64,000 nucleotides of DNA from Nocardioides sp. SR21 (GCF_022761125.1 NZ_JAKWJR010000001.1:1-64000); one strand, 5' to 3'. Counted from the first letter of the stretch, positions 8,629 to 17,467 are shown. Made by a program: numbers and translations. Notes: a model not told the origin generated them from the sequence alone.

Positions 8629-9813
8629 TCAGCCCAGCGGCTCGGACTCCACCTCGAAGTACTCCTGGTACTCGCGCACCCGCTCGCGCAGGACGTTCTC
8701 GTCGAGGCCGGTCTCGCTGAAGGAGTAGCGCTTCAGGCTGCCGCCCTGGTCGCCGGGGTGGGCGGCGAGGAACGCGCGCATCCGGGACTCCGCCTCGGCG
8801 GTGAGCTCGAGGCCGATCTCGTCGTAGATCCGGCCGACCGCCCCGATCAGGTCGTGGCGGATGTCCTGGTAGCGCACGTCGACGACCTGCCCGGGCCCGA
8901 AGAGCCCGTCGCGGCGGGCCTGGAGGGCGCGGTCGAGGCCGACGGGGATGTCGTCGCCGTACTGCTCCGCGAGCCGGGTGACCTCGAAGTGGTCGGTGGT
9001 CATCTCGCGCAGGCTGGCGCCGAGGGCGCTGATCGACGCGATCACCTTGAGCGGGTCGCGGTGGGTCTGGATGACCACGGCGTCCGGGTACTCCGCGAGC
9101 AGCGCCGGCAGCGCCCACAGGTGCGCGGGCGACTTCAGCAGCCAGCGCTCGGCGTGGTGCTCGGACTGCAGGTGCTGGAGGAAGCGGCGGTGCCAGCGGT
9201 ACGCCGGCGCCATGTCCGCCTCGTGCAGCAGCCAGCGGTTGTACGCCGGCACCTCGAACTGCAGCGAGTGCTGCATCGACCGGAAGTCGCTGGTGAAGAT
9301 CCGGACGTCCTCCTGCGCCAGGCGCGCGCCGAGCTCGTGGAACGCGGTGAAGCCGGGGATGAACGACTCCACCAGGTCGAAGCCGGCCTGGCACTCGTCG
9401 ATGCGCGGGTCGGTCCAGAACGTCTCCGTCCGCGGGGCCGGGACCGGGCGCTCGAGCTCCCAGCTGATCGGGGCGCGGTTGGCCGGGTCCTGCGCCATCA
9501 GGTCGTGCAGGATCGTGGTGCCGGTCCGGGGCTGGCCGACGATGACGATCGGGCGGCGTACCTCCTGCGCGGCCACCTCGGGATGCTCCGCGCGCCAGGC
9601 CTCGATCCGCAGCCGGTTGGCGAGGTCCCCGACGATCCCGTCGTCGGCGACACCGACGCCGATCTCGTTGAGCCGGGCGCTCTCGGCGAGCGACTCGAGG
9701 TAGATGTCGAGCCCCTCGTGCCAGCTGTCCGACCCGAAGTCGTCGTGGCCGGCGGACTCGATGGCGGCGGCGACCAGCCGGTCGCGGCGCTCTGCGGTGG
9801 TGATGACCGTCAC
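8629..9813 (-). CDS. Sulfotransferase family protein
   Basis: A 394-aa PAPS-dependent sulfotransferase-like protein. The 5'-phosphosulfate loop appears as VGQPRTGTTILHDLMA at about residues 90-105, and a 3'-phosphate-binding-like segment QTHRDPLKVIASISAL lies further on. The acceptor is unknown; proteins of this large group are common in mycobacteria and Nocardioides and have been linked to sulfated lipids or glycans. The gene stands alone, reversed, inside the folate cluster, which suggests insertion after the cluster formed. Start is ATG 9813, 68 bp from the divergent folP start. Confidence 0.82.
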   Translation of the reverse strand: MTVITTAERRDRLVAAAIESAGHDDFGSDSWHEGLDIYLESLAESARLNEIGVGVADDGIVGDLANRLRIEAWRAEHPEVAAQEVRRPIVIVGQPRTGTTILHDLMAQDPANRAPISWELERPVPAPRTETFWTDPRIDECQAGFDLVESFIPGFTAFHELGARLAQEDVRIFTSDFRSMQHSLQFEVPAYNRWLLHEADMAPAYRWHRRFLQHLQSEHHAERWLLKSPAHLWALPALLAEYPDAVVIQTHRDPLKVIASISALGASLREMTTDHFEVTRLAEQYGDDIPVGLDRALQARRDGLFGPGQVVDVRYQDIRHDLIGAVGRIYDEIGLELTAEAESRMRAFLAAHPGDQGGSLKRYSFSETGLDENVLRERVREYQEYFEVESEPLG

Positions 9814-9869
9814 ACCGCGGATAATACGGGCTCTCAGTCGGGTGTCCAGGGGGTGCGGACCAGTACCAC

Positions 9870-9875
9870 TAGCGT
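9870..9875 (+). promoter_or_regulatory. Leaderless-type -10 box before folP
   Basis: TAGCGT lies 6 nt before the folP ATG with no ribosome-binding site between them. It would give the folP-folB-folK genes a promoter of their own downstream of the inverted sulfotransferase gene. Confidence 0.5.
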
Positions 9876-9881
9876 TGACCC

Positions 9882-10706
9882 ATGCCCACGACCCCGCTGC
9901 TGATGGGCGTCGTCAACGTCACGCCGGACTCGTTCTCCGACGGCGGCCGCTGGCTCGAGCCCGCAGCCGCCGTCGCCCACGGCCGCGAGCTGCTCGCCGA
10001 CGGCGCGGACATCCTCGACATCGGCGGCGAGTCGACCCGCCCGGGCGCGACCCGGCCACTGGTCACCGAGGAGCTCGGCCGGGTGATCCCGGTGATCACC
10101 GCGCTGGCCGCCGAGGGCGCGGTGGTCTCCGTCGACACGATGCGCGCCGAGGTCGCCGCGGCCGCGCTCGCGGCCGGCGCCACGATCGTCAACGACGTGT
10201 CCGGGGGGCTGGCCGACCCGGGCATCCTCGAGGTGGTCGCCGCGAGCGGAGCGACGTACGTGGCGATGCACTGGCGCGCGCACGCCGACCACATGCGTGA
10301 CTTCGCCGTGTACGACGGCCCTGGTGGCGTCGTGCAGGCGGTCCGCGACGAGCTCGCGGCGCGGGTCAAGGCGATCCTGGCGGCCGGAGTCGCTCCGGAG
10401 CGCATCGTGCTGGACCCGGGGCTGGGCTTCGCGAAGCGTGCCGAGCACAACTGGGGGCTGCTGCGCGAGCTGGACGCGATCCAGGGCCTCGGGCACCCGC
10501 TCCTGGTGGGTGCGAGCCGCAAGTCGTTCCTCGGTAGTCTCCTCGCCGACGGCGGGACCGCCCGTCCGGTCGACGGGCGGGAGCACGCCAACACCGCCCT
10601 CACCGTGCACCTCGCGCAGCGCGGAGTGTGGGGCCTGCGGGTGCACGACGTACGCGCTGCCAGCGACGCCCTCCGGGTCGTCGAGCAGCTGAGAGATCAG
10701 GGGTGA
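9882..10706 (+). CDS. folP: Dihydropteroate synthase
   Basis: Condenses p-aminobenzoate with 6-hydroxymethyl-dihydropterin pyrophosphate; the sulfonamide target. The 274-aa TIM-barrel protein shows the N-terminal VTPDSFSDGGRW motif, ADILDIGGESTRPGA, VSVDTMRAEV, NDVSGG, and the C-terminal DPGLGFAKRAEHNW and GASRKSFLG motifs. Length is normal. It is followed after 2 bp by folB (or overlaps it if the upstream GTG is used), so folP, folB and folK form one transcription unit. Confidence 0.96.
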   Translation: MPTTPLLMGVVNVTPDSFSDGGRWLEPAAAVAHGRELLADGADILDIGGESTRPGATRPLVTEELGRVIPVITALAAEGAVVSVDTMRAEVAAAALAAGATIVNDVSGGLADPGILEVVAASGATYVAMHWRAHADHMRDFAVYDGPGGVVQAVRDELAARVKAILAAGVAPERIVLDPGLGFAKRAEHNWGLLRELDAIQGLGHPLLVGASRKSFLGSLLADGGTARPVDGREHANTALTVHLAQRGVWGLRVHDVRAASDALRVVEQLRDQG

Positions 10707-10708
10707 CG

Positions 10709-11083
10709 ATGGTCGACGAGCTGAGCGTGACCGGCATCGAGTGCTACGGCCACCACGGCGTCTTCGAGTTCGAGAAGCGCGAGGGCCAGATCTTCGTGAT
10801 CGACCTGGTGCTCGGCATCGACACCAGCCCCGCGGCGGCGTCCGACGACTTGCAAGACACCGTCGACTACGGGAGTCTCGTGGCCTCGGTGAAAGCCGCC
10901 GTGGAGAAGGATCCGGTCGACCTGATCGAGACTCTGGCCCAGCGGATCGCGGACGTCTGCCTCTTGGACGGTCGTGTTGAATGGGCGCGGGTCTCCGTTC
11001 ACAAGCCGGACGCACCCATCGACGCGACGTTCTCGGACGTCGTGCTGACGATCACCCGGAAACGCGAGGGCCGCCGTGACTGA
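10709..11083 (+). CDS. folB: Dihydroneopterin aldolase
   Basis: Converts 7,8-dihydroneopterin to 6-hydroxymethyl-dihydropterin and glycolaldehyde. The 124-aa protein has the family hallmark IECYGHHGVFEFEKREGQIF and the VDYGSLV and LIETLAQRIAD segments. ATG 10709 is used; GTG 10703 is in frame two codons earlier and overlaps the folP stop, and cannot be excluded. The 3' end overlaps the folK start by 8 bp. Confidence 0.95.
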   Translation: MVDELSVTGIECYGHHGVFEFEKREGQIFVIDLVLGIDTSPAAASDDLQDTVDYGSLVASVKAAVEKDPVDLIETLAQRIADVCLLDGRVEWARVSVHKPDAPIDATFSDVVLTITRKREGRRD

Positions 11084-11645
11084 GACCCCCAACCCCAACA
11101 TCATCGATGCGGACACCCTGACGGGGGAGATGCGCCCGATCCGACGGGCGGTGCTGGCGCTGGGCTCGAACCTCGGGGAGCGGCTGGCCAGCCTCCAGGG
11201 TGCCGTGAACGCGCTGGCCGACACCCCGGACGTGTGGATCACCGCCGTGTCGCCGGTCTACGAGACCGAGCCGGTGGACTGCCCGCCGGACGCGAAGACG
11301 TTCCTCAACGCCGTCGTGCTGATCGACACCACCCTGGCCGCGACGCGTCTCATGGACCGCGCCCTGGCGATCGAGGACGCGTTCGAGCGTGAGCGCAGCG
11401 AGGTCAAGAACGCGCCGCGCACCCTGGACGTCGACCTGATCGTGGTCGGCGACCGGCGCAGCAACGAGGACTTCCTCCGCCTCCCGCACCCGCGGGCCGG
11501 CGAGCGCGCGTTCGTGCTGCGTCCGTGGCTCGACCTCGAGCCCGACGCCGAGCTGCCCGAGCGCGGCCCGATCGCCGACCTGCTCGACCAGGCCGACCAG
11601 AGCGGCATGAAGCTGCGCGACGACCTGGTCCTCCAGTTCCAGTGA
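11076..11645 (+). CDS. folK: 2-amino-4-hydroxy-6-hydroxymethyldihydropteridine diphosphokinase
   Basis: Pyrophosphorylates 6-hydroxymethyl-dihydropterin for use by FolP. The 189-aa protein has the ALGSNLGERLASLQGAV motif, FLNAVVLIDT and the RTLDVDLIVVGD magnesium-binding signature. Start is GTG 11076, overlapping the folB stop by 8 bp and giving a ~25-aa leader before the conserved core. Gene order folP-folB-folK completes the pterin branch of folate synthesis. Confidence 0.95.
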   Translation: MTETPNPNIIDADTLTGEMRPIRRAVLALGSNLGERLASLQGAVNALADTPDVWITAVSPVYETEPVDCPPDAKTFLNAVVLIDTTLAATRLMDRALAIEDAFERERSEVKNAPRTLDVDLIVVGDRRSNEDFLRLPHPRAGERAFVLRPWLDLEPDAELPERGPIADLLDQADQSGMKLRDDLVLQFQ

Positions 11646-11652
11646 CCCACTG

Positions 11653-12138
11653 GTGAGCGCCGACCCGTCCGGCGAGCCGCCGGGTGGGCGGCTGAGGCCG
11701 ACCTCCGCGGGAGCCCTGACCGTCTGGGGCCTGATCGGCCTGGTCGGCGGCTGGGTCCTGCACCCGCTCGCCGAGCGGATGCGCGACACCGCGCCGATCG
11801 TCACCTGGGCGCAGCCGCTCGCGCTGGTCCTGGTCGCCGCGATCCTCGGCGCCACGGCGTTCCTCACCTGGCGCACGATCCACGTCCACGACCAGCGCCT
11901 CGAGCCGCAACAGGCCGTGAACCGGCTGGTGCTGGCCCGGGCCTGCGCGCTGGTGGGTGCGCTGGTGGCCGGCGGCTACCTCGGCTACGCCCTCAGCTGG
12001 GTCGGTGTGGACACCGAGCTGGGGTCCCAGCGGGTGTGGCGATCGGTCGTGGCTGGTCTAGCGGGCATCGCCATCGTGATCACCTCGCTGCTCCTCGAGC
12101 GAGCGTGTCGCGTCAAAACGGACGAAAATGAGTCCTAA
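11653..12138 (+). CDS. DUF3180 family membrane protein
   Basis: A 161-aa protein with four predicted membrane helices (about residues 21-38, 56-74, 98-118 and 129-150) and no catalytic motif. DUF3180 proteins sit directly downstream of folK across actinobacteria, as here (7-bp gap), but their function is not known. Start GTG or equivalent at 11653, preceded by the folK stop. Confidence 0.8.
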   Translation: MSADPSGEPPGGRLRPTSAGALTVWGLIGLVGGWVLHPLAERMRDTAPIVTWAQPLALVLVAAILGATAFLTWRTIHVHDQRLEPQQAVNRLVLARACALVGALVAGGYLGYALSWVGVDTELGSQRVWRSVVAGLAGIAIVITSLLLERACRVKTDENES

Positions 12139-12141
12139 CCT
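12136..12141 (+). promoter_or_regulatory. Leaderless-type -10 box
   Basis: TAACCT lies 6 nt before ATG 12148 and overlaps the stop codon of the preceding gene, suggesting separate, leaderless transcription of the coiled-coil membrane protein. Confidence 0.45.
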
Positions 12142-12147
12142 GCCTGT

Positions 12148-12771
12148 ATGTCTTCCCCACAGGCACGTCCGTCCGCGCGCAACCGGCGCCGGCAACGCAG
12201 CACCCGCCTGACCCTCGCAGCCGTCCTCGTGGGCGTCGCCGCGGTGGTCGTCGTCGGCGCGATCGCGAGCGGTACGCCGCTCCTGGTGTCGATCGCCGCC
12301 GTCCTGGCCGTCGTACTCGGCGCGGCCGCGTCCCGCATCACCTACTCCGAGCTGGTCACGGCGCGGCGCGAGGCCGCACGCGACCGGGCCGCGCAGGCCC
12401 AGGCCTACCGCGACATCACCGTCGAGCGGACGGCTGAGAACGCCGCGTTCGTCGAGGAGATGCAGTCGCGGCTCGAGCTGCACGAGGGCATCATCGTCGA
12501 GCTCGAGGACGCGCTCGCGGCCGCGCAGCAGCGCGCCGGCGACGCCGCCCGACGGCTGGCCGCGGAGACGCGTCGGCACAAGGCGGCCGAGCAGGACAGC
12601 CGCGACTCGGCGATCCGGCTCGAGCAGAGCCGCGCGGGTGCCGAGGCGCGCGCCAACGCCGCCCAGATGAAGGTCGCCGAGCTCGAGCAGCAGCTCGACG
12701 TCGTGCGCTCCGAGCTGGAGACGGTGACCGCCGCGTGGCAGGCCGCCGAGGCGCACAAGCGCGTCATCTGA
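12148..12771 (+). CDS. Membrane-anchored coiled-coil protein
   Basis: A 207-aa protein with a basic N-terminus (RNRRRQRSTR) and two closely spaced membrane helices at about residues 22-42 and 46-64. A long, Glu/Ala/Arg-rich coiled coil (about 70-205) follows and would lie in the cytoplasm. No enzymatic motif is present. Similar two-helix coiled-coil proteins occur near the folate cluster in other actinobacteria, but I do not know a function. A scaffolding or envelope role is conjecture. Confidence 0.75.
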   Translation: MSSPQARPSARNRRRQRSTRLTLAAVLVGVAAVVVVGAIASGTPLLVSIAAVLAVVLGAAASRITYSELVTARREAARDRAAQAQAYRDITVERTAENAAFVEEMQSRLELHEGIIVELEDALAAAQQRAGDAARRLAAETRRHKAAEQDSRDSAIRLEQSRAGAEARANAAQMKVAELEQQLDVVRSELETVTAAWQAAEAHKRVI

Positions 12772-12827
12772 CGGACCCGAGACGCGTAACACGTTTCAGC
12801 CTCCTCCCAGAGCGGGAGGAGGTTGAC

Positions 12828-13910
12828 GTGCTTCCGAACGACAACCGCTTCCACAGCGACCCGGAGGGCCTCGTCGGCGACGCCTCCGGGCTCCCCGCGG
12901 GCTGGTCCGTCGGCGTCCCCGACCCCGCGGACCGCTTCGACGTCGCTCGGCTGGCGCACCTGCTCCGCAACCACGAGCGGCACGGCCGCGGCTGGGCGGG
13001 CGCCTCGGTCGACGACGTGCTCGTCGAGGTCTCCGAGCACGGCCTGCGGATGCGCGAGAACGTCGTGATCCGTGACGCGGACGGCGAGATCCACGCCTGG
13101 GGGAGCGTCCACGACCGCTCGGCCGGCCGGATGCTGTTCGTGCACATCGTGGAGCGCGACCTGCCCGACGACGTCGCGGACCGCTGCTCCGACGTACTCC
13201 TCGCGTGGGCGGAGGCCCAGGCCCGCTCGGTCGGCGCCGCCCGCGGCCTGACGGCCCAGCAGATCGACACCGGCACGTTCCAGGGCGACGAGCGCCAGGC
13301 GAGGTGGCTGGAGGGTGCCGGCTTCGCCAAGGTCCGGACCTGGTGGCAGATGAGCCGCCCGGTCTCACCGGACGAGGACGAGCTCGTCGAGACCCCCGAC
13401 CACTGGGAGTCCGGCGGCGTGGTGTTCCGGCTGGTACGCCGCACCGGCGACGGGATGCCCGACGAGGACGACCTGCGCGAGATCCACGACGTGCTCGAGA
13501 GCGCGTTCACCGACCACTTCAACTCCAGCGAGGAGACCTTCGAGGAGTTCCTGCACCGGCTGCGCGAGGACCCGGGGCACCGCTGGGACCACTGGTGGCT
13601 GGCCGAGCTCGTCGACGGTGACTCCCCGCAGCCGGTCGGTGCGTTGATCGGCAGCGTCTCCGAGAGCAGCACCGGCCCCGACGGGTCGTACGTCGCCTAC
13701 CTCGGCGTGCTCGAGGCCGCCCGCGGCCGTGGGGTCGCCAAGGGCCTCCTGCGCACGATCATCGCCGACGCAGCGGCCCGCGGTCGCGACCGCGTCGGCC
13801 TCGAGGTCGACGCCGACTCGCCGACCGGCGCCGCCGGCCTCTACACGTCGATGGGCTGGGAGACGAAGTACGTCACCGAGTCCTGGCACCGCGACGTCCC
13901 GGTCAGCTGA
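12828..13910 (+). CDS. Tandem GNAT-domain acetyltransferase
   Basis: A 360-aa protein with two GNAT-like halves. The C-terminal half (about 215-355) carries the acetyl-CoA loop pattern in VLEAARGRGVAKGLLRTII and the ending LEVDADSPTGAAGLYTSMGW. The N-terminal half (about 25-180) is more divergent. The layout resembles mycothiol synthase MshD, but the order and length do not let me claim that function; substrate unknown. GTG 12828 is preceded by a strong GGGAGGAGG at 12814-12822. A long palindrome downstream separates it from the converging betaine-transporter ATPase gene. Confidence 0.8.
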   Translation: MLPNDNRFHSDPEGLVGDASGLPAGWSVGVPDPADRFDVARLAHLLRNHERHGRGWAGASVDDVLVEVSEHGLRMRENVVIRDADGEIHAWGSVHDRSAGRMLFVHIVERDLPDDVADRCSDVLLAWAEAQARSVGAARGLTAQQIDTGTFQGDERQARWLEGAGFAKVRTWWQMSRPVSPDEDELVETPDHWESGGVVFRLVRRTGDGMPDEDDLREIHDVLESAFTDHFNSSEETFEEFLHRLREDPGHRWDHWWLAELVDGDSPQPVGALIGSVSESSTGPDGSYVAYLGVLEAARGRGVAKGLLRTIIADAAARGRDRVGLEVDADSPTGAAGLYTSMGWETKYVTESWHRDVPVS

Positions 13911-13923
13911 CGTTCTGGGGTAG

Positions 13924-13977
13924 TCCCTGACGTTTCCGGGGTTTGGGAACGTTCCCAGACCCCGGAACCGTCAGGGA
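13924..13977. terminator. 54-bp near-perfect palindrome, probable bidirectional terminator
   Basis: Two 27-nt arms (13924-13950 and 13951-13977) are complementary at 25 of 27 positions, with no spacer around the centre GGGAACGTTCCC. The element lies between convergent genes and includes the stop codon of the minus-strand ABC ATPase (13971-13973). The two mismatches could also fit a repeat insertion rather than a simple terminator. Confidence 0.7.
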
Positions 13978-14978
13978 GTATCAGCCAGGGCCATCTCCGC
14001 CAGAGCCGCCCGCAGCGCCTGGTGCACCCCGTTCGGCGTCAGCACCCCCACGAACCGGGCACCCTGCTTCACTCCCACCAGGCCGCGGTCCTCGCGCAGC
14101 AGTACGGCGAGCGCGTCGCCGAGCGTCGTGTCGACGTCGATGACCGCGTCGAGGTCGCCGGTGCGGACGCCGTCCAGCGGCTCGACGTGCTCGGGATCGA
14201 GCGGGATCACCGCCAGGCGCCGCAGCCCGCTGGTCGAGCCCACGAAGTCCGCGACGAAGTCGTCGGCCGGGCGGCCGAGCAGGCGCGCGGGGGTGTCGTA
14301 CTGCGCCAGCCGGCCGCCGGTCGCGAACACCGCGACCCGGTCGCCGAGGCGCACCGCCTCGTCGATGTCGTGGGTGACGAACACGACCGTCACACCGAGC
14401 TCGTCGTGCAGCCGCAGGAACTCGTCCTGCAGCCGCAGGCGCACGATCGGGTCGACGGCGCCGAACGGCTCGTCCATCAGCAGCACCGGCGGGTTCGCCG
14501 CGAGCGCGCGGGCCACGCCGACCCGCTGCTGCTGTCCGCCCGAGAGCTGGTGCGGGTACCGGTCGGCGTACGTCGCCGGGTCGAGGCCGACGAGCTCGAG
14601 CAGCTCGCTGGCCCGCTCCCGCGCCTTGGCCTTCGACTCGCCGTACAGCAGCGGAACGGTCATGACGTTCTGGATGATCTTCTGGTGGGGGAAGAGCCCC
14701 ACCTGCTGGATCACGTAGCCGATCCCGCGGCGCAGCTGGACCGGGTCCTGCCGGGTCACGTCCTGGCCGTCGATCTCGATGCTGCCCGTGGTCGGCTCGA
14801 TCAGCCGGTTGATCATCTTCAGCGTCGTCGACTTGCCGCAGCCCGAGGGGCCGACCAGGCAGACGAGCTCGCCGCGCCTCACCTCGAGATCCAGCTGCTG
14901 CACCGCGACGGTGCCGTCGTCGTACGTCTTACCGACGCCGCTCAGCCGGATCATGGTGGCGGAACCGGTACCGTCCAT
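13971..14978 (-). CDS. opuCA: Glycine betaine/carnitine/choline ABC transporter, ATP-binding protein
   Basis: Energises uptake of quaternary-amine osmoprotectants. The 335-aa protein has Walker A GPSGCGKST, the LSGGQQQRVGVARALA signature, Walker B LLMDEPFGAVDP and the H-loop FVTHDIDEAV. A C-terminal part resembling a single CBS domain follows, as in OpuCA/ProV. It is transcribed divergently from the permease and binding-protein genes; its ATG at 14978 is 4 bp from the permease GTG. A second in-frame ATG at 14954, just before the conserved IRLSGVGKTY, may be the true start and would leave more room for the divergent promoters. Confidence 0.92.
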   Translation of the reverse strand: MDGTGSATMIRLSGVGKTYDDGTVAVQQLDLEVRRGELVCLVGPSGCGKSTTLKMINRLIEPTTGSIEIDGQDVTRQDPVQLRRGIGYVIQQVGLFPHQKIIQNVMTVPLLYGESKAKARERASELLELVGLDPATYADRYPHQLSGGQQQRVGVARALAANPPVLLMDEPFGAVDPIVRLRLQDEFLRLHDELGVTVVFVTHDIDEAVRLGDRVAVFATGGRLAQYDTPARLLGRPADDFVADFVGSTSGLRRLAVIPLDPEHVEPLDGVRTGDLDAVIDVDTTLGDALAVLLREDRGLVGVKQGARFVGVLTPNGVHQALRAALAEMALADTP

Positions 14979-14981
14979 GCG

Positions 14982-15689
14982 GTGACCCTACTAGCGGCAT
15001 CGGCGGCCGCGGCCGAGCCGAGCTGCTACAGCAGGCTCACGAACGAGTGGTTCTGCGGGCAGTACGTCCGCGACTACCAGCAGGAGATCACCGACGCGAC
15101 GATCCAGCACCTCGGCATCACGATCGCCGCGGTCGTCCTCGGCGTCCTGATCGCGTTCCCGCTGGCCCTCATCGCGCGCCGGCTCCCGCGCCTCGAGACC
15201 GGCATCCTCGGCACCGCCACGGCGATCTACACGATCCCGTCGCTGGCGCTGCTGCCCCTGATGGTGCCGTTCACCGGCATCAGCGCGACGACGGTCGTGA
15301 TCGCGTTGGCGCTGTACGCGCTGACGGTCCTGGTGCGCAGCATGCTCGAGGGGCTGCGCTCGGTGCCGTCCGGTGTGCGTGAGTCCGCGCGCGGGATGGG
15401 GTACGGCGCGACGCGGCTGCTGTTCCTCGTCGAGCTCCCGCTCGCGCTGCCGGTGATCATGGCCGGCCTCCGCGTCGCCACCGTGTCGACGGTCGCGCTG
15501 ACCACCGTCGGCTCGCTCGTGTCGTACGGCGGCCTCGGCAACCTGATCAAGGACGGCGTGACGTCGAACTTCCGCGCCGAGCTGATGACCGCGTCGATCC
15601 TGTGCGTGCTGATCGCGGTGCTGTTCGACGTGCTGATCGTCTTCGCCCAGTGGCTGCTGACGCCGTGGACCCGGGGGGTGCGGGCGTGA
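14982..15689 (+). CDS. opuCB: Glycine betaine/choline ABC transporter permease (first)
   Basis: A 235-aa inner-membrane permease of the OpuCB/YehY type. A short N-terminal outside segment with two Cys residues (CYSRLTNEWFCGQYV) precedes five or six membrane helices. The EAA-like loop GVRESARGMGYGATRLLFLVELPLALP contacts the ATPase. GTG 14982 is the only reasonable start before the conserved region. The 4-bp overlap with the next permease indicates coupled translation. Confidence 0.88.
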   Translation: MTLLAASAAAAEPSCYSRLTNEWFCGQYVRDYQQEITDATIQHLGITIAAVVLGVLIAFPLALIARRLPRLETGILGTATAIYTIPSLALLPLMVPFTGISATTVVIALALYALTVLVRSMLEGLRSVPSGVRESARGMGYGATRLLFLVELPLALPVIMAGLRVATVSTVALTTVGSLVSYGGLGNLIKDGVTSNFRAELMTASILCVLIAVLFDVLIVFAQWLLTPWTRGVRA

Positions 15690-16450
15690 TCGTCATCTCC
15701 GACACCTGGGACTACCTGACCGACCCGGCGAACTGGACGGGCGACGACGGGATGCTGCACCTGCTGGTGCAGCAGCTGCTGCTGAGCTTCACGGCGCTGG
15801 TGGTGGCGGCGCTGATCGGGCTGCCGATCGCCTTGTGGCTCGGCCACCTGGGCCGCGGGAACCTGCTCGCCATCAACGTCTCGAACGTCGGCCGCGCCGT
15901 CCCCACGTTCGCGCTGCTGGCGTTCCTCGTCACCGCCGACTGGCCCGGTACGGCGGAGTTCGGGCCGTACGGCCGCGCCGGGCTGGCCACGATCATCGCG
16001 CTCACGCTGTTCGCGCTGCCGCCGATCATCACGAACGCCAACGTCGGCATCCGCGAGGTCTCGCCGGCCGTGCGGCAGGCCGCGGACGGCATGGGCATGA
16101 GCGGCTGGCAGAAGTTCGCGCGCGTCGAGCTGCCGCTGGCGGCGTCGCTGATCCTGCTCGGGCTCCGGCTCGCTGTCGTGCAGGTCTGGGCGACCGCGAC
16201 CATCGCCGCGCTGGTCGCCGGGCCGGGCCTCGGCAACGTGATCACGGAGGGCTTCTACCGCACCAACTACGGGCAGGGCATCGCCGGCGCGGTCGTCGTC
16301 GCCGTGGTCGCGCTGGTGCTCGAGGTGCTCGCCGCGCTGGCCCAGCGGGTGCTGGACCCGAACCCGCGCGCTCCGAGAACGAAACGCCGTCGGGGAATGT
16401 CGGCGGTCCCACCTATGGTTACCGAGGCGGCCGAGCCACCTCGGCCGTGA
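15686..16450 (+). CDS. opuCD: Glycine betaine/choline ABC transporter permease (second)
   Basis: A 254-aa permease, partner of the preceding gene; heterodimeric permeases are typical of OpuC-type importers. It has about six membrane helices and the EAA loop EVSPAVRQAADGMGMSGWQKFARVELP (shown in parts: VRQAADGMGMSGWQKF). Start GTG 15686 overlaps the previous stop. The last ~25 residues are Pro/Arg rich and extend beyond the usual end of the family. Confidence 0.88.
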   Translation: MIVISDTWDYLTDPANWTGDDGMLHLLVQQLLLSFTALVVAALIGLPIALWLGHLGRGNLLAINVSNVGRAVPTFALLAFLVTADWPGTAEFGPYGRAGLATIIALTLFALPPIITNANVGIREVSPAVRQAADGMGMSGWQKFARVELPLAASLILLGLRLAVVQVWATATIAALVAGPGLGNVITEGFYRTNYGQGIAGAVVVAVVALVLEVLAALAQRVLDPNPRAPRTKRRRGMSAVPPMVTEAAEPPRP

Positions 16451-16501
16451 GCAGGATCCGGACACGCGCGGCACCGTTCGCGGGACACAGAAGGTGATGC
16501 A

Positions 16502-17467
16502 ATGCAGGTACGACGTTCCCTCGCCGCGGTACTAGCCGTCGGCTCCCTCTTCCTCGCCACCGCCTGTGCCGGTGACGACCTGTCCGACGGCGAGGCGGCC
16601 GACGACGACAGCTCGACCCCGGCCGCCACGACCGACAAGGGCGCGGTCCGCATCGCCAGCCAGAGCTGGCCCGAGGCGGCCCTGGTCGCCGCGATGTACG
16701 ACGAGCTCCTGACCGACGCGGGCTACGACACCGACCTCAAGCTGGTCGACACCCGGGACGTCTACATGGCGACGTTCCCCGACAGCGTGGACGTGATCCC
16801 CGAGTACGTCGGCGGCATCGTCAACTTCCTCAACGCCCAGGCCAACGGTGCCAAGGCCGAGCCGTTCGTCGCCGGCGACGGCCAGGAGCTCGCCGACCAG
16901 GGCAAGTCCCTGCTCGACGACGCCGGGATGACGCTGCTCGACCAGTCCACCGCGACCGACACGAACGCGTTCTTCGTGACGCAGGAGTACTCCGAGTCCG
17001 AGGGCGTCACCACGCTCTCCGACCTCGAGGGGAAGTCCGTCGTGCTGGCGGCCGCCCCCGACTGCGAGGGCCGCCTCGACTGCTCGACCGGTCTGACCGA
17101 GGACTACGGCATCGACATCACGAAGATCCTGCCGCTCGGCTTCGCCACCGACCAGACCTACCAGTCGGTGCTCGACGGTGAGGCCCAGCTCGGCCTGACC
17201 AGCACCACCGACGGCACCCTCGAGGGCCAGGGTCTGGTGCTCCTGGAGGACGACAAGCAGATCCAGCCGGCGCAGAACCTCGTCCCGGCGCTCAGCACCG
17301 AGTTCCTCGACGCCAACCCGGACATCGCGGACACGCTCAACGCGCTGATGGCGGCGCTGACCACCGAGAAGCTCACTGAGCTCAACGGCCAGGTGTCGAT
17401 CGACCGGGCCAAGCCCGAGGACGTCGCGCACCAGTTCCTCGTCGACGAGGGCCTCGTCGAGGAGTAG
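16502..17467 (+). CDS. opuCC: Glycine betaine/choline-binding lipoprotein
   Basis: Substrate-binding component tethered to the outer face of the membrane. The 321-aa protein has a signal peptide ending in the lipobox LATAC (lipidated Cys at about residue 21), an acidic linker, then the OpuAC-type fold (VRIASQSWPEAALVAAMYDEL ... DSVDVIPEYVGGIVNFL). Start ATG 16502 is preceded by AGAAGGTG. With the ATPase and two permeases it forms a complete importer; whether the ligand is betaine, choline or carnitine cannot be read from sequence. Confidence 0.9.
   Translation: MQVRRSLAAVLAVGSLFLATACAGDDLSDGEAADDDSSTPAATTDKGAVRIASQSWPEAALVAAMYDELLTDAGYDTDLKLVDTRDVYMATFPDSVDVIPEYVGGIVNFLNAQANGAKAEPFVAGDGQELADQGKSLLDDAGMTLLDQSTATDTNAFFVTQEYSESEGVTTLSDLEGKSVVLAAAPDCEGRLDCSTGLTEDYGIDITKILPLGFATDQTYQSVLDGEAQLGLTSTTDGTLEGQGLVLLEDDKQIQPAQNLVPALSTEFLDANPDIADTLNALMAALTTEKLTELNGQVSIDRAKPEDVAHQFLVDEGLVEE

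Noticed and set aside
12828..13910. Mycothiol synthase MshD
   Set aside because: The double-GNAT layout is similar, but the sequence lacks features I could match with confidence, so only the family is claimed.
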